NCBI GenBank assembly: GCA_035693105.1
Contig: DASSHC010000406.1
Span: 1-15,868 of the forward strand
Origin: DASSHC01 sp035693105
Lineage (GTDB): Bacteria > Chloroflexota > Chloroflexia > Thermomicrobiales > Thermomicrobiaceae
Length of the DNA: 15,868 nucleotides
Reading direction: 5' to 3'
Each line of letters begins with the position of its first letter. Position 1 is the first letter of the stretch. Below, piece after piece: positions 1-6,880 of this stretch. The position numbers and the translations under genes were made by a program. The notes under the pieces are model-generated. The model searched no databases, was not told the DNA's origin, and saw only the letters and a program-made list of their open reading frames with translations.

Positions 1-108
1 AGCGACATCTAGCGGCTGCCCGCCACGCCGCGGCTGCACTGGCGCCTGCTCGCGCTCGTCGTCTCCTCGTCTGATCCACCGTCTGACCAGAACCAGCAGC
101 GAGCACGG

Positions 109-135
109 TAGGAGCGGGTTGCACACCCGATCCTA
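109..135. repeat. Inverted repeat / hairpin near left edge
   Basis: Bases 109-119 (TAGGAGCGGGT) pair with 125-135 (ACCCGATCCTA) across a 5-base loop, with a single mismatch in 11 positions. No T-run follows on either strand, so it is not a textbook intrinsic terminator. Apart from this, two short GC hairpins (147-158 and 184-196) and the ribosome binding site of the next gene, I see nothing in bases 1-329. No partial gene could be supported at the left edge. Confidence 0.6.
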
Positions 136-317
136 ACAGCAGGCGTTTTCGCCGCCGCGGCTCTGCTTGCCCGGCTGTCGTTCCCGGCTTTGCCGGCGAC
201 GACCGCGCCGGGTCTCTCTCGGCCTGTCCGGTTTTTGTGTCAGATGGAGGCGCACTATGTCACCCAGGGTATACGCGTCCACGGGTTTGTTCCGGCTTCC
301 GGCATTGTTGCTGATTG

Positions 318-323
318 AAGGAG
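318..323 (+). promoter_or_regulatory. Ribosome binding site deciding a TTG start
   Basis: AAGGAG lies 6 bases before the TTG at 330. It overlaps the region just after the alternative TTG at 315, which argues for the downstream start. Confidence 0.55.
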
Positions 324-329
324 ACCCCA

Positions 330-839
330 TTGGCACGCGTAGAGCGCCACACAGGCGACGACGAGATCGATTACCCCGTGTCCAAGGTGCGCAAGCCGAA
401 CCGTTCGCGCCGCCCGGCGCAGTATGGGCATGAATGGGAGCCTGAGCACGACCATGACCATGACCACGACCTGGCCGGCGCGCGGCGCACGCGGCGCGCG
501 CCGGAGGCGGACACCTTTCGCTGCAAGCACTGCAAGCGGCTGGTCGGCCCGACTCTCAGCGGCGGCCGGCACCGCAACCACTGCCCGGTCTGCCTCTACT
601 CGCGCCACGTCGACGGTAAGACGCCCGGCGACCGTGCCAGCGACTGCCGCTCGCTGATGGAGCCGATCGGTGTCTTTATCCGGCCGTCCGGCGAGCAGGT
701 GGTCGTCCATCGCTGCCTCGGCTGCGACCTGGAGCGCTACAACCGGGTCGCGGCCGACGACAACCCGCTGGCCGTCATGCGGCTGCCGCTCGTCGCGGCG
801 CCGCGTCCGCTCGACGTCGAGCGCGCCCAGCCGGCGTGA
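330..839 (+). CDS. RNHCP domain zinc-binding protein
   Basis: The 169-aa product carries the signature that names the RNHCP family: residues 82-88 read RNHCPVC. A CxxC pair precedes it (C65, C68, in FRCKHCKR) and another follows it (C129, C132, in HRCLGCDLERYNRVAADDN). Together these make a likely zinc ribbon. The family's biochemical role is not established. The N-terminal 60 residues are basic and low in complexity, with an unusual acidic/His run (EHDHDHDHD, residues 39-47) that could bind metal; this is inference. I chose the TTG at 330 because AAGGAG at 318-323 sits 6 bases upstream. The TTG at 315 lies ahead of that site. The gene converges on the L,D-transpeptidase gene across the palindromic repeat at 843-984. 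Confidence 0.8.
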   Translation: MARVERHTGDDEIDYPVSKVRKPNRSRRPAQYGHEWEPEHDHDHDHDLAGARRTRRAPEADTFRCKHCKRLVGPTLSGGRHRNHCPVCLYSRHVDGKTPGDRASDCRSLMEPIGVFIRPSGEQVVVHRCLGCDLERYNRVAADDNPLAVMRLPLVAAPRPLDVERAQPA

Positions 840-842
840 CGC

Positions 843-984
843 GCCCTCACCCCCGGCCCGGACGGAGCCTCTCCCAATGCTGGGAGAGGGGAGAACGTCG
901 GGGGAGCATCCGGGTGTTCCTGTCGCGAGCTCCCCTTCTCCCAAGATTGGGAGAAGGCTCCGTCCGGGCGGGGGGGATGAGGGC
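843..984. repeat. Large palindromic repeat element between convergent genes
   Basis: The left arm (843-893) and right arm (929-984) are imperfect inverted copies. Each begins or ends with GCCCTCA-type sequence and a G/C-run, then GGACGGAGCC, then its own small hairpin (CTCTCCCA/TGGGAGAG at 870-889; CCTTCTCCCA/TGGGAGAAGG at 935-956). About 35 unrelated bases separate the arms. The architecture is that of a dispersed REP/MITE-like intergenic palindrome with no coding capacity. It lies exactly between the ends of two converging genes and could stop transcription from both sides; this is inference. Confidence 0.75.
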
Positions 985-993
985 CCGTCCGCC

Positions 994-2196
994 TCAATAG
1001 TGAACCCAGACCGTCGTGCCGATCGGCGCCCAGTCGTAGACGATGTGGGCGCCGTCGATGGTCATGTTGACGCAGCCATGGCTCATCGGCGTGCCGAAGT
1101 TGTGGTGCCAGTAGGTGCCGTGCAGGGCGTAGCCCCCTTCCAGGAAGTACATCACCCAGGGCACATCCGGCAGGTAGTAGTACTCGTCGGGCGGGGCCGC
1201 CGGCCCGTCGGTCATGTCGTCCTTCTCCAGCTTCTCGAAGATGTGGAAGGTGCCGGTGGGCGTCGGGTGCTCGGCCACCCCGCTGGAGATGTACTCGCCG
1301 TAGTAGACCGTGCTGTACTCCCAGGCACGCATGTACTGGTGCGTCAGATCGACCTCGATCCACTTGGCCTCATCGCTCGGCGCGCCGGGCGGCGGCGTGG
1401 TCACGTCGGCCGGGGTCTTCGGCTTGGGCACGTACCAGAGGCCGGGAGCGTAGGCGGGCGTGTCGGCGTCCTTGGGGATCGCCGCCGTGCTGACCTTGTC
1501 TTGCTTGGCCGCGGCCGCGCCCAGCCGGCCCAGTTCCACTTTGAAGCCCGCCGGGTTCTCCGGGTGGTACTCGAAGCGCGCCCGCTCGAAGTACTGCACC
1601 GTGTAGGTCTTGCCGTCGTCGGGGTTCTTCTCCTGCAGTTCCTGGGTAATCGGGTAGCCGAAGATCGCCAGCCCGCCGTTGTCCTGCCAGTAGTCGCGGA
1701 AGCCGTTGCAGAGGGTGTGGCCGGTCTGGGCGTAGACGTCGCAGCTGTCGTCGCCGGCGGCCTTGATCGGCTTGAGCGCCGGACTCCCCTGCATCTCGAG
1801 CGCGCCCAGGCGCCGCAGTTGCACCTGCCAGCCGGCCGGCGCGTCGCCGTGCCACTCGAAGACGGCGCGCTCGAAGTACTGCACCGTCAGGCCGCTGCCG
1901 GCGTCCTTCAGTTCCTCGCTGACGGGATAGCCGAAGGTTGTGATGGCGCCGTTGTGCCGCCAGTAGTCGAGGAAGCCGTTGGCCAGGTAGTGGCCGGTCT
2001 GGGGGAAGTAGACCCGGCTCGGGCCGACCTCGTTGCCGGCAGCCGCGGCCCGCGACGGCGCGGCCAGCAGCAGCCCGGTGGCCACCAGCAGCAGTACGAC
2101 GAAGAGCCGCACCCCGCGTGCGACTGATGGGAACACCCGGCGCCGGGCCCGGCGACCGGGCGCCACGATCAGGGTGGGCGTGACCCCGGCGGACAT
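994..2196 (-). CDS. Secreted L,D-transpeptidase (YkuD) with two N-terminal repeats
   Basis: The 400-aa product probably cross-links peptidoglycan between meso-diaminopimelate-type residues, or anchors proteins to the wall, outside the cell. A basic start and hydrophobic stretch (about residues 30-50, ending APSRAAAAG) form a signal peptide. Two related repeats of about 70 residues follow (61-131 and 152-226). Each has a 'TGH-LxNGFxDYW--NG---FGYPxxxEL---YTVQYFERAxFE' pattern seen in many Chloroflexi surface proteins. The YkuD catalytic domain occupies about 278-400, with H359-G360 and the S-H-G-C-V-N motif at 372-377; C375 is the expected nucleophile. The ATG at 2196 has GGAGGGAG upstream at 7-base spacing. 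The reading frame stays open to 2451 but lacks a better start. The gene stands alone, 167 bases from the GNAT gene upstream. Confidence 0.92.
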   Translation of the reverse strand: MSAGVTPTLIVAPGRRARRRVFPSVARGVRLFVVLLLVATGLLLAAPSRAAAAGNEVGPSRVYFPQTGHYLANGFLDYWRHNGAITTFGYPVSEELKDAGSGLTVQYFERAVFEWHGDAPAGWQVQLRRLGALEMQGSPALKPIKAAGDDSCDVYAQTGHTLCNGFRDYWQDNGGLAIFGYPITQELQEKNPDDGKTYTVQYFERARFEYHPENPAGFKVELGRLGAAAAKQDKVSTAAIPKDADTPAYAPGLWYVPKPKTPADVTTPPPGAPSDEAKWIEVDLTHQYMRAWEYSTVYYGEYISSGVAEHPTPTGTFHIFEKLEKDDMTDGPAAPPDEYYYLPDVPWVMYFLEGGYALHGTYWHHNFGTPMSHGCVNMTIDGAHIVYDWAPIGTTVWVHY

Positions 2197-2228
2197 GAGC
2201 GGACTCCCTCCTCGACAGCAGTAGAACG

Positions 2229-2288
2229 AGTGCGTCGCGCTTCGGCTGCGCCGTTTCTTCAGCTCAACCGCGCTTTTTGCGACGCACT
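2229..2288 (-). promoter_or_regulatory. Possible structured leader ahead of the L,D-transpeptidase
   Basis: A perfect 10-bp inverted repeat (AGTGCGTCGC at 2229-2238, GCGACGCACT at 2279-2288) encloses 40 bases. On the minus strand the enclosed segment can form a further helix (CGGTT with AGCCG). It ends 33 bases before the ATG of the wall enzyme. I do not recognise it as any known riboswitch class. It could be a regulatory leader, a terminator for the GNAT transcript, or chance. Confidence 0.35.
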
Positions 2289-2363
2289 GGTTAGACGCAA
2301 GGTACTTGCCGCTAGGGAGAGGTGGGGGCGTGTTTCGGTCGAGATCGAGAGGTGGTTGGAGGG

Positions 2364-2921
2364 CTAGCGCGCGGGCGTGGCCAGGCACTCCATGAAGATC
2401 TCGTCCCACCAGCGGCCGTCCATCCAGGTGAACTGCCGCTGGCGGCCGCACTCGCGGTAGCCCGCCTTCTCGTAGGCGCGGCGGCCGGCGAGGTTGTACT
2501 CGGCCACCGTCAGCAGGAGGCAGCGCAGGCCGAGAGTGCTGAAGGCGTAGTCGCGCATCAGGCGCGTAACCTCGCTGCCGTAGCCTTTGCCGCGCTCCTC
2601 GGCCTCGCCGATCATCATGCCGAAGCGGGCGCTGCCGTCGCGCCAGTCGAGGTCGAAGAGGTCGGTCTGGCCGATCGGGCGGTTGGTGGCGCGGACGTAG
2701 ATGATGAACCAGAGGGAGTCGCCGGTGGCGGCCCGCTGGTAGGCCGCCGCGCGCTGCTCCAGCGTCACCGGCTCGTACCCGAAGGGGGCGCCGTAGGTGC
2801 GCTGGGTAGCGAAGTCGTTGTGCCAGCGCGCCTGCAGCGGGATCAGCTCGCGGCGCAGCGGGCCGAGCGCGATGCGCTCGCCCTCGATGGTGAAGACCGG
2901 CGGCTCCGTGGGTGTGCTCAT
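2364..2921 (-). CDS. GNAT family N-acetyltransferase
   Basis: The 185-aa protein matches the RimJ/RimL-like branch of the GNAT fold. It opens with 'FTIEGERIALGPLRRELIPL', continues through the central strand 'RPIGQTDLFDLDWRDGSARFGMMI', and has the acetyl-CoA phosphate-binding motif A, RGKGYGSE, at residues 110-117. It ends with the usual 'LTVAEYNLAGRRAYEKAGYRECGR' segment (137-160). Length is typical for the family. The substrate cannot be told; an N-terminal amine or small amine is usual. The ATG at 2921 follows the stop of the FAD oxidoreductase by only 7 bases, so the two are probably one transcript. An in-frame extension to 3008 would run into the oxidoreductase gene and was not used. The ribosome binding site is weak, consistent with coupling. 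Confidence 0.88.
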   Translation of the reverse strand: MSTPTEPPVFTIEGERIALGPLRRELIPLQARWHNDFATQRTYGAPFGYEPVTLEQRAAAYQRAATGDSLWFIIYVRATNRPIGQTDLFDLDWRDGSARFGMMIGEAEERGKGYGSEVTRLMRDYAFSTLGLRCLLLTVAEYNLAGRRAYEKAGYRECGRQRQFTWMDGRWWDEIFMECLATPAR

Positions 2922-2928
2922 GCTCACG

Positions 2929-4110
2929 TTAGCGCGAGATCGTGCGCCGGGCGTAGCCGTAGTTGGTGGCGTCGCGCCAGGACTTGTCCTCGGCGAAGCG
3001 GGAGGCACGGAAGGGCGTCAGGTCGGCCGTGCGCGGCTCGCCGCCGGTGATCCACTCCGCCAGGCACCGGCCGACCGCCGGGGCCGTCTTGAAGCAGCTC
3101 CCGCTGTCGCCGGTCATGACGAACAGCCCCGGCACGGCGGGTGGCTGGTCGATGATCGGGTGGCCATCCGGGCTCATCATGATCATGCCGGCCCAGCCGC
3201 CGCGCATCGGCGCCTCAATCATCGCCGGGAAGCGGCGCGCCAGCATCTCACGCGCGATATCGGTCTGGCCGGCATCCAGCGTCTCGTCGAAGCCGTCGGG
3301 GTTGACGCCGGTGACACCCAGCTCGGCGCCGATCAGCACGCTGGCGTCGCCCTCGGGGCGGAACCAGGAGTTCACGATGGTGTCGATGAAGACGTGGGAC
3401 GGACCCTGGTGTCCGGGCGGGCGGTGGTAGATCGCCACCTGGATGCGCTTGGGCAGCAGCCCGAGGTCGAGCCCGAGCGGGGTCAGCAGCCGGTCGGCCC
3501 AGGCGCCGCCGGCCAGCACCACCACCGGCGCGTCGATCGGCCCCGCGCTGGTCTCGACCCCGGTGACCCTGCCGTGCGCGGTGCGGATGCCGGTGACGGT
3601 GGTGTGGGTCAGCAGGCGCACGCCCAGCTCCTGGGCGCGGCGGGCGAAGCCGAAGGTGGCGGCGTTGGGATCGGCGTAGCCGCTCTCCGGCTCGTAGGCG
3701 GCCACGATCCCCTCGACGACCGCCTCCGGCTCCAGCTCGCGCAGCTCCTGGGGGCTGATGACGCGCGTGTTGATGCCGATGCGCTGCTGGTCGGCTACGT
3801 TCTGGCGCAGGTCTGGCTCGTACTCCTCGGCCACCACCTGGAAGAAGCCGCACGGGCGCCAGCCGCAGTCGCCGCCGACGATCTCGTCCCAGTGCTGGAA
3901 GACCTTGAGGCTCTCGTAGGCCAGCTTCGACTCATAGGGGTTGGTGTAGTGCATGCGCACCAACGCGCCCGACTTGCCGCTGGCGCCGGCCGCCAGGTGG
4001 GCGCGCTCCACCAGCACCACGTCGCGCACCCCGGCCCGCGCCAGGTTGTAGGCGGTGCTGGCGCCGTTGACGCCGCCGCCGATCACCACCACCTCCGCCG
4101 TCGTCGTCAT
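2929..4110 (-). CDS. FAD-dependent amine/D-amino-acid oxidase family protein (sarcosine oxidase beta-like)
   Basis: The 393-aa flavoprotein belongs to the DAO family, which oxidises C-N bonds of glycine derivatives or D-amino acids. The FAD-binding Rossmann motif is at the start: VVVIGGGVNGASTAYNLA, with G11-G12-G13-V-N-G16. 'VLVERAHLAAGASGKSGALVRMHY' follows, where sarcosine-oxidase relatives place the second FAD contact. The C-terminal end 'GWAGMIMMSPDGHPIIDQPPAVPGLFVMTGDSGSCFKTAPAVGRCLAEWITGG' is the usual substrate/FAD cap. The exact substrate is unknown. The ATG at 4110 overlaps the stop of the sigma-factor gene in an ATGA, so translation is coupled. The GNAT gene follows after 7 bases. 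The open frame running on to 4812 is only the sigma-factor gene read in another frame. Confidence 0.88.
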   Translation of the reverse strand: MTTTAEVVVIGGGVNGASTAYNLARAGVRDVVLVERAHLAAGASGKSGALVRMHYTNPYESKLAYESLKVFQHWDEIVGGDCGWRPCGFFQVVAEEYEPDLRQNVADQQRIGINTRVISPQELRELEPEAVVEGIVAAYEPESGYADPNAATFGFARRAQELGVRLLTHTTVTGIRTAHGRVTGVETSAGPIDAPVVVLAGGAWADRLLTPLGLDLGLLPKRIQVAIYHRPPGHQGPSHVFIDTIVNSWFRPEGDASVLIGAELGVTGVNPDGFDETLDAGQTDIAREMLARRFPAMIEAPMRGGWAGMIMMSPDGHPIIDQPPAVPGLFVMTGDSGSCFKTAPAVGRCLAEWITGGEPRTADLTPFRASRFAEDKSWRDATNYGYARRTISR

Positions 4111-4763
4111 CGCCCCTGCCCTCGCCCTTCCTCCGCGCTCGCGCAGACGCTCGCACGGACCGGTCGCTCGCGCCCAGCCCCAGTGTACCCTGTCGCGCCG
4201 AGGTTGCGGCGGGTGCGCGCCCAGGCGCGGTAGACGGTGCGGGCGGTGACGCCGAGCGTCCCGGCCGCCTCCTCGGCGGTCATGCCGTAGTCGACGCGCA
4301 GCTCCAGCACGGCGCGCTCCAGGGTCGGCAGGCCGGCGCCGGCGTCGACCAGCGCCAGCGCGTCGTCGGGCGCGGCCAGCAGGCTCTCGTCGAGCGGCTC
4401 GGGGTCCAGCGCGGCGGCGCGGCCCCACTCCAGTTGGTTGGCGGCGCGGGCCAGCCGCCAGGGGAAGAGGTGGAAGAAGTAACCCACGAAGCTGCGCTCG
4501 CCCGGCCAGCGCTGCAGGAGGTCGCAGAAGACGAGGTAGGCCTCCTGGGCCACGTCGTCGGGGTCGGCCACCCGGCCGGGCAGACGGTAGCGGCGGCAGT
4601 GCTGCTGCACGAAGCGCTCGATCTTGAAGGCCAGCGCCTGGTAGAGCGCGTCGCGCGCGGCGTGATCGTGCCGGGCGCAGAGCGCCAGGATGTCGAGCGC
4701 GAGATCGAGCTCGGGCGTCACCTCGAAGTCGCCGAGCGAGCTCGGCTGCGGTAAGGCGGACAT
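4107..4763 (-). CDS. RNA polymerase sigma-70 family (ECF-like) factor
   Basis: The 218-aa protein shows sigma region 2 at about residues 25-107. It includes the acidic 'ADPDDVAQEAYLVFCDLLQRWPG' helix followed by an aromatic-rich stretch (SFVGYFFHLFPWRLARA) suited to promoter melting. Region 4 is at about 143-190, with the helix-turn-helix 'MTAEEAAGTLGVTARTVYRAWARTRRNL'. No region 3 or 1.1 is visible, as in ECF sigmas. The ATG at 4763 was chosen because GGAGGAG (4770-4776) lies 6 bases upstream; the GTG at 4778 and ATG at 4769 precede or touch that site. No anti-sigma gene is adjacent. Instead the stop codon overlaps the start of an FAD oxidoreductase. It could control its own operon, but no promoter pair was recognised to prove it. 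Confidence 0.85.
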   Translation of the reverse strand: MSALPQPSSLGDFEVTPELDLALDILALCARHDHAARDALYQALAFKIERFVQQHCRRYRLPGRVADPDDVAQEAYLVFCDLLQRWPGERSFVGYFFHLFPWRLARAANQLEWGRAAALDPEPLDESLLAAPDDALALVDAGAGLPTLERAVLELRVDYGMTAEEAAGTLGVTARTVYRAWARTRRNLGATGYTGAGRERPVRASVCASAEEGRGQGR

Positions 4764-4769
4764 GCGCAT

Positions 4770-4776
4770 CTCCTCC
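4770..4776 (-). promoter_or_regulatory. Ribosome binding site deciding the sigma-factor start
   Basis: GGAGGAG on the minus strand ends 6 bases before the ATG at 4763. It excludes the in-frame GTG at 4778 and ATG at 4769 as efficient starts. Confidence 0.6.
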
Positions 4777-4794
4777 ACTGGCAGGGCCAGTCGC

Positions 4795-4811
4795 TGCCGG
4801 TATTCCCGGCA
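4795..4811 (-). terminator. Weak hairpin between the small Cys protein gene and the sigma-factor gene
   Basis: TGCCGG (4795-4800) and CCGGCA (4806-4811) form a 6-bp stem with a 5-base loop. It lies about 60 bases after the stop of the small Cys-rich gene and about 32 bases before the sigma-factor start. No T-run follows, so intrinsic termination is uncertain. Confidence 0.25.
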
Positions 4812-4868
4812 CGGGGGCGCTTCGGCGCTCGAATCGGGAGTGGCTCTTTCGAGCTCAGGTAGCCGGCG

Positions 4869-5090
4869 TCAGGGCGCCGGTGGCTGGCGGATGTTCAGCG
4901 TGTGGCACGTGCCGCAGCGGGGGCAGGTTGCCTGGAGCTGGTCGTGGGCGACGTAGCGGCGGTCGCGCACCTTGATCTCGATGCGGCCGGAGCGATCGTA
5001 GATCGCCAGCAGGACGGGTGGCATTGAGCAGTCGCAGACCCAGCGCAGGCCGCGGTCCACCCTCCCACTTTCGCGCTCGTCAGGAGACAC
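4869..5090 (-). CDS. Small Cys-rich (zinc-ribbon-like) protein overlapping dinB
   Basis: This is a 73-aa unrecognised protein. It contains C19-x-C21 near the start and C56-P-R-C59-x-x-C62-H63 near the end, enough ligands for one or two zinc sites. Between them lies a strand-rich stretch, 'VLLAIYDRSGRIEIKVRDRRYVAHDQL'. The GTG start at 5090 has a strong ribosome binding site, GGAGGAGG, about 7 bases upstream, within the last codons of dinB. The two genes overlap by 11 bases, so the protein should be made together with DNA polymerase IV after DNA damage. A nucleic-acid-binding role is plausible for a zinc ribbon in this context but is inference. Confidence 0.6.
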   Translation of the reverse strand: MSPDERESGRVDRGLRWVCDCSMPPVLLAIYDRSGRIEIKVRDRRYVAHDQLQATCPRCGTCHTLNIRQPPAP

Positions 5091-6357
5091 GCCGTTCCTC
5101 CTCCATCGGTCGCTGTCGCTTGCTCGCGCGTGTGCCCGTGCGGCCCGAGCGAATCACCTGGGGGCCGTAGCGCTCGGTGAGCTCGTCGAGCAGGCCGTCG
5201 AGCCGCCGGCGGCGCAGCGGATCGTCGAAGAGGGCGAGCTGCAGCACCGCCGGGCCGCGCGCCGCGACCCGCACGCCGAGGAGCCGCACCGGGGCACGGC
5301 GCCGGCTGAGGATCGCCTCGGTCAGCTCGCGCGCCACGGCGGCGATGTGGCGGTGGTCGTCGGTCGGCGGCAGCCGGCGCTGGCGGCTGGTGGTCTCGAA
5401 GTCGCCGTAGCGCAGCTTGACCGCGACGGCCTCGGCCTGCAGGCCGCGCCGGCGCAGCTCGCGTCCGGTGCGCGCCGCCAGGTCGTCGAGCGCCGCGTCG
5501 ATCTCGCCAACGGCCACTAGGTCGCGCGGGAAGGTGCGCTCGTGGCCGACGGAGCCCGGCTCGGCCGGCTCGTCCGCCGCGGCCACCAGCCGCTCGTCGA
5601 CTCCGCGCGCCCGCAGCACGATCTCCTCGGCGCGGCGGCCGAAGAGCGGCTGCAGCAGGCTGAGCGGCAGGGTGGCCAGCGCGCCGAGCGTGTCGACCCC
5701 CATCTGGTGCAGCCGCTCGCCGGCCTTGGGGCCGATACCGGGCAGCCGCTCGACCGGCAGCGGCGCCAGGAAGGCGGCTTCGCTGCCCGGCGCGACCAGC
5801 CGCAGGCCGTCGGGCTTGTCGAGATCGGCGGCGATCTTGGCCACCAGCCGGTTGCCGGCCACCCCGAGCGAGACGGTGAGATCGAGCTCGTCGCGCACCG
5901 CGCGCTTGATCGCCCCGGCGACCTGGCGCGGTGGGCCGAAAGCGCGCTCGGAGTGGCTGAGGTCGAGCACGGCCTCGTCGATGCTGGCGATCTCGACCAG
6001 CGGGCTGAAGCGGGCCAGCAGCGCGTGGAAGCGCCGCGCCAGTTGACGGTAGTAGGCGCTGTCCGGCGACAGGCAGGTGGCCTCCGGGCAGAGCCGCAGC
6101 GCCTGCCCCACCGGCATGGCCGAGCGCACGCCACAGGCACGCGCCTCGTAGGAGGCGGAGGCGACGACGCCCCGGCCGCCGGGTTGGCCGCCGACGATGA
6201 CCGGCTGCCCGCGCAGCTCCGGCCGGCGCCGCAGCTCGGCGCTGGCGAAGAAGGCGTCGAGGTCGGCGTGGATGATCACCCGCGGCCAGGGCGCCGATTC
6301 ATACCCATGTTCCTGGACTTGGTTTCGTTCCGGCTCACACCCACGCTCCGCAGCCAT
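5080..6357 (-). CDS. dinB: DNA polymerase IV (Y-family translesion polymerase)
   Basis: The 425-aa product is a Y-family DNA polymerase that copies past damaged bases. The palm starts with 'RVIIHADLDAFFASAEL' (catalytic D32). 'GVVASASYEARACGVRSAMP' follows, then the second catalytic pair in S-I-D127-E128-A-V-L-D, where the more common aromatic residue after DEA is Val. The thumb has the helix-hairpin-helix 'LPGIGPKAGERLHQMG' (about 205-220). The little-finger domain ends with QLALF (373-377), a beta-clamp binding motif. The ATG at 6357 was chosen because the upstream in-frame ATG (6402) lies inside the -10 element of the promoter and ahead of the LexA box. It is followed by an overlapping small zinc-ribbon-like gene. 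Confidence 0.95.
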   Translation of the reverse strand: MAAERGCEPERNQVQEHGYESAPWPRVIIHADLDAFFASAELRRRPELRGQPVIVGGQPGGRGVVASASYEARACGVRSAMPVGQALRLCPEATCLSPDSAYYRQLARRFHALLARFSPLVEIASIDEAVLDLSHSERAFGPPRQVAGAIKRAVRDELDLTVSLGVAGNRLVAKIAADLDKPDGLRLVAPGSEAAFLAPLPVERLPGIGPKAGERLHQMGVDTLGALATLPLSLLQPLFGRRAEEIVLRARGVDERLVAAADEPAEPGSVGHERTFPRDLVAVGEIDAALDDLAARTGRELRRRGLQAEAVAVKLRYGDFETTSRQRRLPPTDDHRHIAAVARELTEAILSRRRAPVRLLGVRVAARGPAVLQLALFDDPLRRRRLDGLLDELTERYGPQVIRSGRTGTRASKRQRPMEEERRVS

Positions 6358-6385
6358 CCCGCGCTCGCTTTCCGTCCGAACAACT

Positions 6386-6430
6386 CGAACATTTGTTCTC
6401 ATTCTAGAGAGGGGAGGCGGGGGCTGTCAA
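6386..6430 (-). promoter_or_regulatory. SOS promoter of dinB: sigma-70 promoter with overlapping LexA box
   Basis: On the minus strand TTGACA (6425-6430) and TAGAAT (6401-6406) are separated by 18 bases, a near-consensus sigma-70 promoter. Immediately downstream lies the palindrome CGAACATTTGTTCT (plus strand, 6386-6399). It matches the Gram-positive LexA consensus CGAAC-N4-GTTCG in 9 of its 10 fixed positions and covers the expected transcription start. A further GAAC half-site sits at 6378-6381. LexA binding here would block initiation, so dinB and the small gene after it should be damage-induced. Confidence 0.82.
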
Positions 6431-6549
6431 TAGGCCGGCGGGCCGTCCGCGCCGGATTCCTCACCGATCGCCCGCGCGGCGACCCGTTTCCGGCCGCGCG
6501 TGGAGCAGTCCTCACGCACGACGCCACAGTCGTCAGTCGGGCAAGCACA

Positions 6550-6572
6550 GAGGCCGGCTCAACGCCGGCCTC
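6550..6572 (-). terminator. Perfect 9-bp hairpin after the third module
   Basis: GAGGCCGGC (6550-6558) and GCCGGCCTC (6564-6572) form a perfect stem with a 5-base loop. It is 30 bases past the stop of the gene ending at 6602. No U-run follows. It may terminate transcription, or it may be a dispersed palindrome of the same kind as the other intergenic repeats. Confidence 0.45.
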
Positions 6573-6601
6573 CCACCAATCGTGCGGAGAATCTACGGGA
6601 A

Positions 6602-6880
6602 CTAGCGCAGCATCTGATCGCGCAGCGGGCGGTTCCGTTCGATCAGCTCCAGCAGCGCGGCATACCGCTGGCGCTGGGCAGGTGTCAAGTTCCCCTGCTC
6701 AACCACCTGTTCAAGCAGGTATAACTTGTCATCATAGAGTGGCCATTCCTCAGTATAGGTCAGTCGCTCGCCGAGATCCCAGCCGAAGAATTCAGCCGCA
6801 ACCTCCGGCACGTCCGCCCATTCCCCGGAAAGCTGGTCGAGGAGGGCATCAATTCGGGCTGTCTCAACTAGCGAAGCCAT
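6602..6880 (-). CDS. Small protein, second gene of module 3 (possible antitoxin/immunity protein)
   Basis: This is a 92-aa unrecognised protein that looks fully helical and acidic in its first half ('WADVPEVAAEFFGWDLGERLTYTEEW'). A long helix follows ('DKLYLLEQVVEQGNLTPAQRQRYAALLELIERNRPLRDQML'). The ATG at 6880 lies 13 bases inside the end of the upstream gene, so the two are translationally coupled. Base composition is lower in GC than the surroundings: 23 of 50 bases in 6721-6770 are G or C. Size, acidity, order and overlap fit an antitoxin or immunity partner, but no family match is visible; this is inference. Confidence 0.6.
   Translation of the reverse strand: MASLVETARIDALLDQLSGEWADVPEVAAEFFGWDLGERLTYTEEWPLYDDKLYLLEQVVEQGNLTPAQRQRYAALLELIERNRPLRDQMLR

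Noticed and set aside
1..12. End of a partial gene at the left edge (AGC GAC ATC TAG)
   Set aside because: Four codons cannot support a coding call.
670..2127. A long plus-strand frame of 485 codons
   Set aside because: It is antisense to the L,D-transpeptidase, Val/Arg/Gly-rich and without recognisable motifs; a shadow produced by high GC.
6400..6402. ATG at 6402 as dinB start
   Set aside because: It falls inside the -10 element and ahead of the LexA box, so the mRNA from that promoter would not contain it.
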